DNA of 64,000 nt, taken from assembly GCF_000241325.1 (NCBI RefSeq), contig NZ_BAEI01000059.1, positions 1 through 64,000 of the forward strand. The letters are read 5' to 3'. A program made the translations under genes and the position numbers. Below, in pieces: positions 30,517 through 40,390 of this stretch (position 1 is the first letter of the stretch; each line of letters starts with the position of its first letter). Under the pieces are notes generated by a model, which did no database searches, was not told the origin of the DNA, and saw nothing but the letters and a program-made list of their open reading frames with translations. The DNA is from Gordonia polyisoprenivorans NBRC 16320 = JCM 10675. Lineage in GTDB: Bacteria > Actinomycetota > Actinomycetes > Mycobacteriales > Mycobacteriaceae.

Positions 30517-32106
30517 TCACCCGCTCGACCAGTCCAGACTGTCGATCGGGTCCGCACGGCGCAGATCGGGATCGTCGGCGGCGAAGGTACGCGCCGGACC
30601 GGGCCCGGTGGTCCTGGTTTCGAACCGCACGGTGACCACACCGTGCCCGGCACCCTGCACCCAACCGTGCCCGTGGTCGCGGTGGGTCACATCGTTGCCG
30701 GTCGCCCACTCGTTGCGCGGCGCTGCGTTCGCTGCACCGCCGCCCGCCCCCGTGCCGCCACCGTCCTCGATGCCGTCACCGCCGTCACTGTTCTCGATGC
30801 CGTCGGCACCGGGCGCGGACTCCGTGGTGCGCGTGGACATGCCGGGCACCTGCCCGGCCGGGGCCGCGACGTCGTCGAACAACGCATACTGCTCGGTGTC
30901 ACTGAGACCGGAATAGCCCACTCCGACAAGGCGAATCGGTCCAATCGACTCGGGATCGAGGGCCAGGCGCCGGGCCACCGCGGTGAGTGAGTCGAGATCG
31001 CTGGTGGCCGCGGGCAGCGTGAAACTGCGGGTGAGTACCGACATGTCGGCACGTTTGAGTTTGAGCACGACGGTGCGGGCACCACGCCCGTCGGCGACGA
31101 GCCGACGGTGCGCGTCGGCGGCCGACCGATCGATCGCCGGCCGCAGTCCCGCCATGGACACGATGTCGGCGGCGAAGGTGGATTCGGCCGAGATCTGTTT
31201 GGCCGCAGCACGTTCGGTGACCGGCCGATCGTCGATGCCCTGAGCGAGCCGGTGCAGCGCCGGACCGATGGTGGAACCGAGCACCGAGGCGACCTCGACC
31301 TCCGACAGGGCCGCGAGGTCGCCGATCGTGTCGATACCCAACCGGGACAGACGATCCCCGGACACCGGTCCGATCCCCCACAGTTTTCGGACCGGTAGCG
31401 CATGCAGGAACGCCAGTTCACGGCTGGGCGAGATCACCATCACGCCATCGGGTTTGGCCATCCCGGAAGCGATCTTGGCGATCTGCTTGCCCGAGCCGAA
31501 CCCCACCGACGCGGCCAGGCCGACCTCGTCGCGGATGCGCCGCCGGATATCGTCGGCGAACGCGTGTGCCTGCGCGGCGGTGCATCCGACGAGGACCTCG
31601 GGTTCGGCGAACGCCTCGTCGAAGGACAACATCTCGATCACACCCACCGTCTCGCGGACGAGCGCGAAGATCCGCTCACTGACAACCCGATAGACGGCGC
31701 CGCGCGGCGGGAGCACCACCGCGGACGCGCCGACTAGTCGGCGCGCCTGATGCATAGGCATCGCCGACGACGCACCGTAGGCCCGCGCCGCATAGCTCGC
31801 ACCCGCGACCACCCCCCGCCCACCGATACCGCCGACCAGCACCGGCCTGCCCCGCAGGGTCGGGCGCGTGAGCTGTTCGACGGAGGCGAAGAAGGCGTCC
31901 ATGTCGAGATGCATCACCCACCGCTCGCTGCGCTCGGTGCCATCCTGCTCGCTGCGCTCGGTGCCATCCCGCTCGCTGCGCTCGGTGCCATCCCGCTCGC
32001 TGCGCTCGGTGCCATCCCGCTCGCTGCGCTCGGTGCCATCCCGCTCGCTGCGCTCGGTGGCGTCATCCCGACCGGCGATCCCCGGGACTCCTGCAGACTC
32101 CGACAC
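30517..32106 (-). CDS. dinB: DNA polymerase IV (DinB1/DinX type) with a repetitive N-terminal extension
   Basis: 529 residues. Y-family translesion polymerase closely resembling mycobacterial Din[21 protein letters not shown] (metal Asp), EMLSFDEAF (SFDE active site), and [10 protein letters not shown] in the little finger. [11 protein letters not shown] carries a QxxLF-type beta-clamp peptide. The C-terminal domain ending [20 protein letters not shown] is shared with DinX. The first 62 residues are a charged extension with six copies of an 8-residue unit (ERSERDGT). The conserved Trp before the catalytic strand is encoded directly after the repeats and there is no start codon within them, so the extension is probably translated from the GTG at 32106. 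Confidence 0.93.
   Translation of the reverse strand: MSESAGVPGIAGRDDATERSERDGTERSERDGTERSERDGTERSERDGTERSEQDGTERSERWVMHLDMDAFFASVEQLTRPTLRGRPVLVGGIGGRGVVAGASYAARAYGASSAMPMHQARRLVGASAVVLPPRGAVYRVVSERIFALVRETVGVIEMLSFDEAFAEPEVLVGCTAAQAHAFADDIRRRIRDEVGLAASVGFGSGKQIAKIASGMAKPDGVMVISPSRELAFLHALPVRKLWGIGPVSGDRLSRLGIDTIGDLAALSEVEVASVLGSTIGPALHRLAQGIDDRPVTERAAAKQISAESTFAADIVSMAGLRPAIDRSAADAHRRLVADGRGARTVVLKLKRADMSVLTRSFTLPAATSDLDSLTAVARRLALDPESIGPIRLVGVGYSGLSDTEQYALFDDVAAPAGQVPGMSTRTTESAPGADGIENSDGGDGIEDGGGTGAGGGAANAAPRNEWATGNDVTHRDHGHGWVQGAGHGVVTVRFETRTTGPGPARTFAADDPDLRRADPIDSLDWSSG
31923..32059 (-). repeat. 24-nt tandem repeat, six copies, in the 5' part of dinB
   Basis: Six copies of a 24-nt unit, each with the core GCTCGCTGCGCTCGGTG (plus strand) starting at 31923, 31947, 31971, 31995, 32019 and 32043. 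The inner units are nearly identical, which suggests recent expansion. In the dinB frame they encode ERSERDGT octapeptides. Confidence 0.97.
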
Positions 32107-32172
32107 CCTTGCAGACTAAGTCCTGCCCCGCCCGCCGATCGTCACGGCGTCGGCACACGTGGCAGCGGACGG

Positions 32173-32616
32173 TCAGGCGGCAGAGACGGCGAAGACCGGG
32201 ATCTGTTCGGCATGCTCCACGAGCTGCGCCTCGGTCGCGTCGACCCCGAGTCCCTCCGGCAGGAACCGCCCGACCTCCCACCCCCACTTGTCGAGGTAGC
32301 GACGGATGATCGCGGCCCGGTCGGCCGCGGGCACCTCGACGAGCACAACCCGGCGCGAGCGCCGGCCACGACGCAGTTCACCCGAACCCGCCACGCGCGC
32401 ATTGCGGACCCATTGGGTGGCGCCACGCACCGCCACCAGGTACTCGACGCCGTCGAGGACAAGTGGATTGACCGGAATCCTCTGCGGCGCACCGGAGGTG
32501 CGACCGATCACGGTCAGGGTCTGGGCGCCGGCGAGCGAGAAGCCGTGGTCGGTCAGCCAGCGGACGAGGGCATTCATTCGGGAATCGGTCGTCGTGGGCG
32601 GGAGGTAATGGGTCAT
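32173..32616 (-). CDS. Deazaflavin-dependent nitroreductase-like protein (DUF385 family)
   Basis: 147 residues. LTVIGRTSGAPQRIPVNPLVLDGVEYLVAVRGATQWVRNARVAGSGELRRG is the F420-binding split-barrel signature of the DDN/DUF385 family. Members reduce quinones, enones or nitro compounds with F420H2, or bind fatty acids. Start ATG 32616 with a GAAAGG site. It is divergent from a TetR gene, with two palindromes between them, so it is probably the repressor's target and responds to a small hydrophobic molecule. The exact substrate is unknown. Confidence 0.88.
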   Translation of the reverse strand: MTHYLPPTTTDSRMNALVRWLTDHGFSLAGAQTLTVIGRTSGAPQRIPVNPLVLDGVEYLVAVRGATQWVRNARVAGSGELRRGRRSRRVVLVEVPAADRAAIIRRYLDKWGWEVGRFLPEGLGVDATEAQLVEHAEQIPVFAVSAA

Positions 32617-32637
32617 CGGGGAAAACCTTTCGTCGAA

Positions 32638-32652
32638 GAGAGCACCGCTCTC
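32638..32652. promoter_or_regulatory. TetR operator candidate 1
   Basis: Perfect inverted repeat GAGAGC-ACC-GCTCTC, 22 nt upstream of the reductase-like gene. It shares its layout with a second site at 32686-32700 (consensus RAGAGC-N3-GCTCTC). The short, symmetric form fits a TetR dimer. Confidence 0.7.
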
Positions 32653-32685
32653 GTTTCGAGTATGCGCGCACCCGATCCAAAAAAC

Positions 32686-32700
32686 AAGAGCAATGCTCTC
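32686..32700. promoter_or_regulatory. TetR operator candidate 2
   Basis: AAGAGC-AAT-GCTCTC, nearly the same palindrome as the one at 32638-32652, centred 48 nt away and 22 nt before the tetR ATG. One site near each divergent gene suggests that both promoters are repressed by the same regulator. Confidence 0.7.
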
Positions 32701-32722
32701 GCATTGTGCGATGATGGTCGCC

Positions 32723-33430
32723 ATGCCCGGACCGACGACACGCGCCCCCCGCACCCGAGCCGAGAACCGGCAGACGATGGAGACCGAGATCCTGCGGCTC
32801 GGTCGAGAACATCTGAGCACCCACGGCGCCGCGGGACTGTCTCTGCGCGCGATCGCGCGGGAACTCGGCGTGGTCTCCTCGGCGGTCTACCGCTACGTCC
32901 CCAGTCGCGACGAACTGCTCACCCGGCTGCTCGTCGAGGGGTACACCCATCTCGCCGAGTCGGTCGACGCCGCCACCGACCGTATCGACACCGAGGACCA
33001 TCGCGGCCGGATCATGGCTGCTGCCAAGGCAATCCGGATCTGGGCCGTCGACGACCCGGCGCGCTGGGCACTCCTCTACGGCAGCCCCGTCCCCGGATAT
33101 GCGGCGCCCGCCGACCGTACCGTCACCCCCGGCACCCGCGTGATCGCACGGCTCATCGCCGAACTCGCAGCCGCACACGACGCGGGCGTCCTCGCCACCC
33201 CGGACTGCGAGGTCTCCCCCGCGCTGTCGGCCGATCTCGACGCCATCCGCGCCGAGTTCGGCAACGACCTACCCGATGCCGCCCTCGTCACCGGCACCCT
33301 GCTGTGGGCCGCGGTGATCGGGGCCACCTCGCTGGAGGTGTTCGGCCAATACGGCTCGGAGACGTTCTCCGTTCCCGAGCACTTGTTCACCGCCCAGATC
33401 GACGCGGTCCTGTCATCGGTGTTCCGCTGA
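32723..33430 (+). CDS. TetR family transcriptional regulator (WHG-type C-terminal domain)
   Basis: About 235 residues. The N-terminal helix-turn-helix (AAGLSLRAIARELGVVSSAVYRYVPSRDELL) is typical of TetR. The C-terminal ligand domain has WALLYGSPVPGYAAPADRTVTPGTRV, the mark of the WHG/TetR_C_13 group. Start ATG 32723; ATGs at 32711 and 32714 are possible. The tail overlaps the convergent hydrolase gene by 18 nt. It probably autoregulates and controls the divergent reductase-like gene through the two palindromes. Confidence 0.92.
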   Translation: MPGPTTRAPRTRAENRQTMETEILRLGREHLSTHGAAGLSLRAIARELGVVSSAVYRYVPSRDELLTRLLVEGYTHLAESVDAATDRIDTEDHRGRIMAAAKAIRIWAVDDPARWALLYGSPVPGYAAPADRTVTPGTRVIARLIAELAAAHDAGVLATPDCEVSPALSADLDAIRAEFGNDLPDAALVTGTLLWAAVIGATSLEVFGQYGSETFSVPEHLFTAQIDAVLSSVFR

Positions 33431-34390
33431 CGGAGGTGCCTCGACGGCAGTCGCGACGAGTACCCGCTCGGCGATCCATCCGTACGACGAGAGCGCCTTG
33501 ACGTCGTCGTCGACGTCGTACCCGTGATCGGCGTCGGGGACCTCGAGGAGCCCGCGCAACGCCCCGGCGGCCTCGAGCCGCCGGGCATATCTCCGTCCCT
33601 CCTCGGCCAGGATGTCGTTGTGCGCCACGATGACCAGAGCGGGTGCGATACCGGTGAGATCGGCCTCGTCGGCGCCGCCGGCGGGTGAGACCAGCCGATC
33701 GGACCGCTGCGTGACGTCGGGGACGTAGGCGGCGTCGAACACCGTACCCATCCACGGTCGGAGCATCGGACGAGCCAGTGGTGAATGCTTGGCGCCCGCG
33801 GGGACCGTCAGATCCAGTGGCGGATAGTGCAGGACCTGCAACGAGATCGCTGGGCCACCGCGCTCGAGTGCGAGCCGCGCCCCGGCCGCCGCGAGCGCGC
33901 CGCCGGCACTCTGACCGCCGACGACCAGCCGGGTGCCGTCCCAACCGTGCTCGCTGCCGTGCTCGGCGATCCAGACGAGGATCTCGTGAATCTGCTCGGG
34001 CGGTTGCGGAAACCGATGCTGCGGGGCGAGAGCGTAGTCGACGTTGACGACCACGACGCCGGCCTCCACCGCCAGCAGCCGACACACCGGGTCGTCCTGC
34101 TCCCTCACCCCCATGACATATCCACCACCGTGCAGGTTCACATACACCGGCGGTGTGCGGTCGGTGCGGGCCGGACGATAGATCGTTGCCGTGACCGAAC
34201 CCGGAGTGCTCGGTATCCGCAGCGGCTCGGTGGTGGCTCGGTGCCCGGGGAATCGCGACCGCGCCCGAGTGGTCGTGCGCCGCGCCGCACGACCCATCCC
34301 CCACTGCATTCCCCGCGCGACGACCCGTGCCACGGTCGGGTTGGCAAGCACTGACATTCGATGCCTCCGGAGAAGTCGTGGGTTGGTCAT
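33413..34390 (-). CDS. Alpha/beta hydrolase of the hormone-sensitive lipase family
   Basis: 325 residues. Marks: oxyanion block VNLHGGGYVMG, nucleophile LVVGGQSAGGALAA, and DADHGYD with the catalytic His. HSL-family esterases hydrolyse short acyl esters. The start at 34390 overlaps the MFS stop as ATGA, so both are translated from one message. With an exporter and a divergent MarR, it looks like a small-molecule resistance or detoxification unit. Confidence 0.92.
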   Translation of the reverse strand: MTNPRLLRRHRMSVLANPTVARVVARGMQWGMGRAARRTTTRARSRFPGHRATTEPLRIPSTPGSVTATIYRPARTDRTPPVYVNLHGGGYVMGVREQDDPVCRLLAVEAGVVVVNVDYALAPQHRFPQPPEQIHEILVWIAEHGSEHGWDGTRLVVGGQSAGGALAAAGARLALERGGPAISLQVLHYPPLDLTVPAGAKHSPLARPMLRPWMGTVFDAAYVPDVTQRSDRLVSPAGGADEADLTGIAPALVIVAHNDILAEEGRRYARRLEAAGALRGLLEVPDADHGYDVDDDVKALSSYGWIAERVLVATAVEAPPSAEHR

Positions 34391-36081
34391 ACGGTCTCGG
34401 GTTCGCCGCTGACGCGGCCCCGCGGATCGACCCCGGTGAACCCGATGCCGACGATGAGGGTGGCGAGCAGGGCCGCGCCGGCACACACCACGAAGGCCAT
34501 CGAGTATGAATGATCGAGCGCATCGAAGGCAACCGACTGCAAAGGGTTGAGCGGCATGGACTTTCCGTCGACCATCACCGTCGCCGGAACCCCGTTGGCG
34601 CCCAGCGGGCCCGAGTGGACCGCGCCGACGGCTGCTTCGAGGGACTCGCGGGTGGCGCCGGACGCGTGGGCGGGCGCCGAATCGAAGGCCTGCAAGGCAT
34701 TGCGAAGATCTTCGGATGCGTTGAGCTTCGCCTGGATGGCGTTGGCGGCCTGGGTCAGTGCGATCGCCCCGATCACCGACGGCCCGAGGGTGAAGCCGAA
34801 GTCGCGCAGCAGACTCGTGGTGCCGCTGGCCATCCCGGCCAGGTGCGTGGGCACGGTGTTGACGGCCACGGCGGTGACCGCCTGCAGCGCGAGCGCGAAG
34901 CCGAGCCCGACGACCGCGATCGGCGGCAGGATCAGGCCGAGCGACATCGTTGCCGCCGGGATCGACGCGGCCCAGAGGTCACCGATCGCGATCAGACCGA
35001 AACCACCCGCCATGAGCCATCGCGCGTTGTGGCGGACCAGCAGGCGGGCGACCAGCGGTGCGGTGAGCAGGGTCATGCCGTTGAGGATGACGAACGCGAT
35101 CGACGTCACCAAGGGCGAAAACCCCTGGATGGCCGCCAATCTGATGCTGGTGATGTAGGCGGTGCCGAGCAACGCGAAACTGCCCAGCACGGTGGCGATC
35201 GCCGCGACGCTGAACGCCCGGTTGCCGAACAGGTCCAGACGTAACAGCGGCGCCGGTGCACGACGCTCGACGATGATGAACGCGACGGCCGACAGTGCGG
35301 CGACGACGAATGCGCCGATGATGTCCGGGGCGCCGTAGCCGGTCGTCGACCCCTGGATCACCGCGTAGAGCAGGGCGAATAGCGAGATCGCGACGGTGAT
35401 CTGACCCGGCCAGTCCAACGATCGCCCCGTGGGAGCCGAGGACGTGGTGGCCATCGTGAGCGTCACGATCAGGCACGGAACCGCGAGCACGGCCACCGCC
35501 AGGAAACCCCATCGCCAACCCGCGGTGTCGGTGCCCGCGAAGGGATAGCGGGCGAGGAAACCGCCCAGCACCGGGGACACGAAGCTGCCGGTGGCCAGCG
35601 CCGCGGCCCACACCGAGATCGCGCGGGCGCGGTCGTGGGCCGTGTGCGTGCCCGCCGCGACCATCGCCAGGGTGGTGGGCATGATCGCGGCCGCGCCGAC
35701 ACCGGTGAGCACCTGGCCGACGAGCAGCACGGCCACTCGGATCGAGGTGTCGACGTCGGCGCCCGGGGTGAGGAAGCCGATCAGCTGACCGATACCCAGA
35801 ACGATGGTGCCGATGATCAGTAATCGCTTGCGGCCGAACAGATCTCCCAGCACCCCGAAGGTGAGCTCGAATAGGGTGACCGGGACCAGGAACGCCGCGG
35901 AGATCCAGGTGAGCTGTGACGCACTGGTGCCGAGATCGTCCTGGAAGAGCCCGTTGAGCACTGCGGGCATGGCCAACGCAGCCTGCGCCAGGGCGATCGC
36001 CGCCGCCGCGGCGATCAGCGTCCGTCTGTCGAGGACGTATCTGTCGGCAACCTGTCCGGTGACGAGCGTTCTCTGGGTCAT
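34387..36081 (-). CDS. MFS transporter, DHA2 (14-helix drug:H+ antiporter) family
   Basis: About 564 residues from ATG 36081 (MTQRTLVTG), with a GAAAGG site 9 nt upstream. Many hydrophobic helices, with FELTFGVLGDLFGRKRLLIIGTIVLGIGQLIG containing the motif-A loop between helices 2 and 3. A long hydrophilic loop (AIQAKLNASEDLRNAL onwards, about 75 residues) lies before the last helix, as in actinobacterial DHA2 proteins. Probable export of toxic organic compounds. Divergent from marR. Confidence 0.93.
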   Translation of the reverse strand: MTQRTLVTGQVADRYVLDRRTLIAAAAAIALAQAALAMPAVLNGLFQDDLGTSASQLTWISAAFLVPVTLFELTFGVLGDLFGRKRLLIIGTIVLGIGQLIGFLTPGADVDTSIRVAVLLVGQVLTGVGAAAIMPTTLAMVAAGTHTAHDRARAISVWAAALATGSFVSPVLGGFLARYPFAGTDTAGWRWGFLAVAVLAVPCLIVTLTMATTSSAPTGRSLDWPGQITVAISLFALLYAVIQGSTTGYGAPDIIGAFVVAALSAVAFIIVERRAPAPLLRLDLFGNRAFSVAAIATVLGSFALLGTAYITSIRLAAIQGFSPLVTSIAFVILNGMTLLTAPLVARLLVRHNARWLMAGGFGLIAIGDLWAASIPAATMSLGLILPPIAVVGLGFALALQAVTAVAVNTVPTHLAGMASGTTSLLRDFGFTLGPSVIGAIALTQAANAIQAKLNASEDLRNALQAFDSAPAHASGATRESLEAAVGAVHSGPLGANGVPATVMVDGKSMPLNPLQSVAFDALDHSYSMAFVVCAGAALLATLIVGIGFTGVDPRGRVSGEPETV

Positions 36082-36349
36082 GGGCGGGACCTTTCCGAGC
36101 CGAGGAGGCGGCGTGGATGACGCTGCCCAACTATCAGCAAAGCTGATAACAGCAATACTGACGGTTTGATCACGTCCGCGCAAGAGTGTGGCGCTTACCT
36201 CCTCTCCGACGGCGGGTACCTCGCCGGGGTTGCGGCGGGGTGACGCGGCGGTTCTGCATAATCAAGGTCGAGTTCGCCACCGCTTCACGTCCGCCGCCCG
36301 CCCTACACCCTCACCGCCCCGTATAGTCACCGTCGCGAGAGAGTCACCT
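36082..36349. other. Divergent intergenic region between the MFS gene and marR
   Basis: 268 nt with the MarR-type palindrome at 36132-36148. No second full copy of the palindrome was seen near marR. A frame open from 36188 into marR is not conserved and I do not treat it as coding. Confidence 0.5.
36132..36148. promoter_or_regulatory. MarR operator candidate
   Basis: Perfect palindrome TATCAGC-AAA-GCTGATA in an AT-richer part of the divergent intergenic region, 51 nt upstream of the MFS start. Its size and symmetry fit a MarR dimer. Position suggests repression of the exporter promoter. Confidence 0.7.
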
Positions 36350-36787
36350 ATGCCCACCAGCAACGCCACCCTGCTCTACCTCGTCAAGCAGCTGGAGTTG
36401 GCGGTGCGCGCCCGGATGGACGAGGTGGTCGGCGGCGAGGGACTGACACCGGTGCAATACACCGCCCTGACCGTGCTGGCGCGCCGGCCGGGGCTGACGT
36501 CGGCCGAACTCGCCCGCAATTCGTTCGTGCGACCGCAGACGATGGCCCGGATCACCGCGGTGCTCGAGGAACGGCAATTCGTCCGACGCGAGACCGACCC
36601 GCACAGCCGCAGGCAGATGCGGCTGTACCTGACCGACCACGGCCACGAGACCGTCGAACGTCTGGAGCCGGCGATCACGGCCATCGAGACCCGGATGGTC
36701 GCCGATCTCGACGAGACCGAGGTCGAGGCACTGCGGTCGGCTCTGCAGTCGAGCAGGCGTGCGCTGGGTGGGTCGGCTGCCCACTGA
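36350..36787 (+). CDS. MarR family transcriptional regulator
   Basis: 145 residues. Winged-helix marks: LTPVQYTALTVLARRPGLTSAELARNSFVRPQTMARITAVLEERQFVRRETDPHSRRQMRLYLTDHG, including the DxRxxR-like wing. It likely represses the divergent MFS/hydrolase operon and is released by a phenolic or similar ligand. Start ATG 36350, preceded by GAGAGAG. Confidence 0.94.
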   Translation: MPTSNATLLYLVKQLELAVRARMDEVVGGEGLTPVQYTALTVLARRPGLTSAELARNSFVRPQTMARITAVLEERQFVRRETDPHSRRQMRLYLTDHGHETVERLEPAITAIETRMVADLDETEVEALRSALQSSRRALGGSAAH

Positions 36788-36816
36788 GATATCCCCCAGA
36801 ATCTCCCCTCGAGACG

Positions 36817-36853
36817 CCGATCGCCCGCACGCGTGACGCATGCGGGCGATCGG
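36817..36853. terminator. Bidirectional terminator hairpin
   Basis: A perfect 13-bp stem (CCGATCGCCCGCA and its complement) with an 11-nt loop that itself pairs GCG-TGA-CGC. It lies between the convergent ends of marR (36787) and ileS (36873). Confidence 0.88.
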
Positions 36854-36872
36854 GAGTACCGCGCAGCGCGGC

Positions 36873-39800
36873 TCAGGTGGCGGCGCGGGTGATGTCGGCG
36901 GACACACCGTCGCCGAGTTCGATGCCGCCCGGCGTGTCGGACTGTACGACCTCGAAGGCGACCGCGAGGATCTCCCCGGCGATCAGGTCGGCGTGGGTGC
37001 GGGCCCAGTCCAGACGTTCGGCGGGCACCACCAGACGCACCTCGATCCGATCCGAGACGTCGAGACCCAGCGAGCGCCGGGCCTCCTGGAGCTCGCGGAC
37101 CCGGTCCTTGGCCCATCCCTCGGCCTCGAGCTCCGGAGTGACCGCGGTGTCGAGAACGACCAACCCTGCGCCCCCGGGCAATTCGGCGGTCGATTCGGGC
37201 TCCTGCGCGACGAGCCGGCGCGTGTACTCGCCGGGCTCGAGGTCGATACCGGCGGCACTGACCACCTCGGTGCCGTCGTCGGTGGTGCGCACCGCCCAGT
37301 CGCCGGCCTTGACCGCCTTGATGACCCGCTGCACGTCCTTGCCCAGCCGTGGGCCCGCAGTCCGCGCGTTCACCGCGAGTTCCTGTCGGCCGTAGGCATC
37401 GGCGTCGGTGGACAGCGACACCGACTTCACGTTCATCTCGTCGGCGATCAGGTCGGTGAACGGCTCGAGTTGCCCGGCCGTCGGCGAGGCCACGGTCAGC
37501 CCCGGCAGGGGCAGGCGCACCCGCAACTTGTTGGCCTTGCGCACACTCGACGCCGTCGAGCACACCGCCTGCACCTCGTCCATCGCCGCCACCAGCGCCG
37601 TGTCGGCGGGCAACTCGTCGGCGGTGGGCCAGTCGGTCAGGTGCACCGACCGCTCGCCGGTGAGCCCACGCCAGATCGCCTCGGTGGCCATCGGCAACAG
37701 CGGCGCGGCAAGGCGAGAGGCCACCTCGAGCACCGTGTAGAGGGTGTCGAAGGCATCGGCGTCCGCGTCCTGACCGGCCCAGAACCGGGCCCGGGACCGG
37801 CGCACATACCAGTTCGTCAGTGATTCGACGAAGCGCCGCAACGAATCACACGCGCCGGCGATGTCGTAGGCATCGAGCGCGGCGGTCATCTCGTCCCGGG
37901 TCAGCGCGAGCTTGGCCAGGATGTAGCGGTCGAGCACGTTGGTCGAATCGGTCCGCCAGCTCGCCGGCTTCTCGGCGTAGAGCGCCAAGAAACTGTAGGC
38001 ATTCCACAACGGCAGCAACGCCTGTCGCACACCCTCGCGGATGCCCTTCTCGGTGACGACGAGGTTACCGCCCCGCAGCACCGGCGAGGCCATCAGGAAC
38101 CAGCGCATCGCATCGCTGCCGTCGCGGTCGAAGACCTCGTTGACGTCGGGGTAGTTGCGCTTGGACTTGCTCATCTTCTGCCCGTCGTCGCCGAGCACGA
38201 TTCCGTGCGCGACAACACTTTTGAATGCGGGACGATCGAAGAGCGCGGTGGCCAGCACGTGCAGGTTGTAGAACCAGCCCCGGGTCTGACCGTTGTACTC
38301 GACGATGAAGTCGCCCGGATTGTGCGGCGCCAGGCTCGCGTCGGCGTCGCCGTCGAACCAGTCGGCGTTCTCGAACGGGTAGTGCACCTGCGCGAACGGC
38401 ATCGAACCCGACTCGAACCAGCAGTCGAAGACCTCGGGCACACGACGCATCGTCGACGCGCCGGTGGGATCGTCGGGATTGGGCCGGGTCAGCTCGTCGA
38501 TGTAGGGCCGGTGCAGATTGTCCGGACGCACCCCGAAGTCGCGCTCGAGCTCGTCGAGCGATCCGTAGACATCGGTGCGTGGATGATCCGGGTCGTCGGA
38601 GACCCACACCGGGATCGGCGCACCCCAGAACCGATTTCGGCTGATGTTCCAGTCACGGGCACCTTCGAGCCACTTGCCGAACTGGCCGTCGCGGATGTGG
38701 TCGGGCGCCCAGGTGATCTGCTTGTTGAGTTCGAGCATGCGCTCCTTGATCGGGGTGACCGCGACGAACCACGACGGAACGGCCATGTAGATCAACGGCT
38801 TTCCCGACCGCCACGAATGCGGATAGGAGTGCTCGATGGTCTCGTGCCGAAGGATGCGCCCGCTCCGCCCGTCGGGCCCGGCCTGGACGTGACCGCCACC
38901 GGCCTTGAGGTCCTTGATGATTGCCGGGTTGGCGTCGAAGACCATCTCCCCCTCATACGTCGGCACCGCCGAGGTGAACCGGCCCCCCGGATCGAGCGGC
39001 TGTACGACCTCGATGCCGTTGGCGGTGGCCAGCTCCATGTCCTCTTCACCGAACGCGGGAGCCAGGTGCACGATGCCGGTGCCGCTGTCGGTGGTGACAT
39101 AGTCTCCGAGCAATACTCGATGGGAATTCGGGTGTCCGACAAAGAAATCGAACGGCGGCAGGTAGCGCAGGTCGGCCAGCTCCGCGCCCGGGTACCGGCC
39201 GAGTTCGGTGGTGTCGCCGAGCTCGCCCGCATACGCACCCAGCAACGCCTCGGCGAGCAGGTAGTCGTGCCCGTCGGCGGCGCGCACGTGGACGTAGGTG
39301 ACTTTCGGATTCACCGCGATCGCGAGGTTACTCGGCAACGTCCACGGGGTGGTCGTCCAGATCAACGCGTTCACGCCGTCGAGCGGGCTGCCGGGAGCCA
39401 CGAGCGGCATGGTCACCGTCACCGCCGGATCCTGTCGCATCCGGTAGGCGTCGTCGAGCTTGGACTCCTGGTTGCTCAGCGGGGTCTGCTCGTACCAGCT
39501 GTATGGCAGCACCCGATAGCCCTGGTAGATCAAGCCCTTGTCCCACAGGCGTTTGAACGCCCACATCACCGACTCCATGTAGTCGATGTCAAGGGTCTTG
39601 TAGTCGTTGTCGAAGTCGACCCAACGGGCCTGGCGGGTCACATAGTCGCGCCACTCACCGGTGTAACGCAGCACCGAGTCGCGGCAGAAGTCGTTGAACC
39701 GCTCCATGCCCATCTTCTCGATCTCCGATTTGTCGGTGATCCCGAGCTGGCGTTCGGCCTCCAATTCGGCGGGCAGACCGTGTGTGTCCCAACCGAACCG

Positions 39801-40142
39801 GCGTTCGACCTTCTTGCCCCGCATGGTCTGATAGCGCGGGACGACGTCCTTGACGTAGCCGGTGAGCAGATGTCCGTAGTGCGGCAGACCGTTGGCGAAC
39901 GGCGGGCCGTCGTAGAACACGAACTCTTCCGCCCGGGATCGTTTCTCGACAGACGCACGGAAGGTGTCGTCGGCATCCCAGTACTGCAGCACGGTGCGCT
40001 CGACGTCGGGGAAGGACGGCGCACCACGCTCGCCGCCGGTCATGTCGACGCGCGGATAGATCCGGCTCCCGTCGTCGGTAGGCGACGACGCACCGGTCTC
40101 GGCGGACTGGGGGGTGTGCGGGGATTGACCCACGTCGGTCAC
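36873..40142 (-). CDS. ileS: Isoleucyl-tRNA synthetase
   Basis: 1089 residues, class I synthetase charging tRNA-Ile. The HIGH-type motif is HYGH (about 88-91) within [22 protein letters not shown] lies in [12 protein letters not shown]. The editing (CP1) domain includes the [11 protein letters not shown] and [15 protein letters not shown] blocks. The type resembles eukaryotic-like IleS of actinobacteria (about 1040-1090 residues). Start GTG 40142, preceded by GAGGAG. Upstream lies a T-box leader, so expression responds to uncharged tRNA-Ile. Confidence 0.97.
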   Translation of the reverse strand: MTDVGQSPHTPQSAETGASSPTDDGSRIYPRVDMTGGERGAPSFPDVERTVLQYWDADDTFRASVEKRSRAEEFVFYDGPPFANGLPHYGHLLTGYVKDVVPRYQTMRGKKVERRFGWDTHGLPAELEAERQLGITDKSEIEKMGMERFNDFCRDSVLRYTGEWRDYVTRQARWVDFDNDYKTLDIDYMESVMWAFKRLWDKGLIYQGYRVLPYSWYEQTPLSNQESKLDDAYRMRQDPAVTVTMPLVAPGSPLDGVNALIWTTTPWTLPSNLAIAVNPKVTYVHVRAADGHDYLLAEALLGAYAGELGDTTELGRYPGAELADLRYLPPFDFFVGHPNSHRVLLGDYVTTDSGTGIVHLAPAFGEEDMELATANGIEVVQPLDPGGRFTSAVPTYEGEMVFDANPAIIKDLKAGGGHVQAGPDGRSGRILRHETIEHSYPHSWRSGKPLIYMAVPSWFVAVTPIKERMLELNKQITWAPDHIRDGQFGKWLEGARDWNISRNRFWGAPIPVWVSDDPDHPRTDVYGSLDELERDFGVRPDNLHRPYIDELTRPNPDDPTGASTMRRVPEVFDCWFESGSMPFAQVHYPFENADWFDGDADASLAPHNPGDFIVEYNGQTRGWFYNLHVLATALFDRPAFKSVVAHGIVLGDDGQKMSKSKRNYPDVNEVFDRDGSDAMRWFLMASPVLRGGNLVVTEKGIREGVRQALLPLWNAYSFLALYAEKPASWRTDSTNVLDRYILAKLALTRDEMTAALDAYDIAGACDSLRRFVESLTNWYVRRSRARFWAGQDADADAFDTLYTVLEVASRLAAPLLPMATEAIWRGLTGERSVHLTDWPTADELPADTALVAAMDEVQAVCSTASSVRKANKLRVRLPLPGLTVASPTAGQLEPFTDLIADEMNVKSVSLSTDADAYGRQELAVNARTAGPRLGKDVQRVIKAVKAGDWAVRTTDDGTEVVSAAGIDLEPGEYTRRLVAQEPESTAELPGGAGLVVLDTAVTPELEAEGWAKDRVRELQEARRSLGLDVSDRIEVRLVVPAERLDWARTHADLIAGEILAVAFEVVQSDTPGGIELGDGVSADITRAAT

Positions 40143-40149
40143 GGCTGGT

Positions 40150-40390
40150 CTCCTCGTGCCATCTCGATGCTTCTCGGCACGGGGACGCAAACCGTTTCCG
40201 GTTGCGCGGTACCACCCCGCTTGCATCGACGACGGTCGATGCCTCTCGAGTCCCGCGCATGTGTGGTGCTGATGTCACGGGACGCGGGCTGTGACGGGCC
40301 CACCCGCCCGGTTCTACTGAGAACGACCCGACGGGGACGTTCGGTTCTTCCGGGTGCTCCCCGGTGATGGCCGGATCGACGCGCACACCA
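40150..40390 (-). ncRNA. T-box riboswitch leader of ileS (actinobacterial, translational type)
   Basis: On the minus strand the leader contains GGGGTGGTACCGCGC (plus 40204-40218), the conserved T-box sequence that pairs with the tRNA acceptor end. Near the 5' end a very short hairpin CCGG-CCATCA-CCGG presents ATC, an isoleucine codon, in its loop. This fits the ultrashort Stem I type known for actinobacterial ileS. A stem formed by CGTGCC and GGCACG lies directly before the GAGGAG ribosome site, which suggests control by ribosome-site sequestration. A TACACT hexamer (40390-40395, minus strand) may be the -10 element. Boundaries are approximate. Confidence 0.88.

Noticed and set aside
31923..32059. 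CRISPR-like array in dinB
   Set aside because: A 24-nt period with no spacers and translation as an octapeptide repeat; a minisatellite, not CRISPR.
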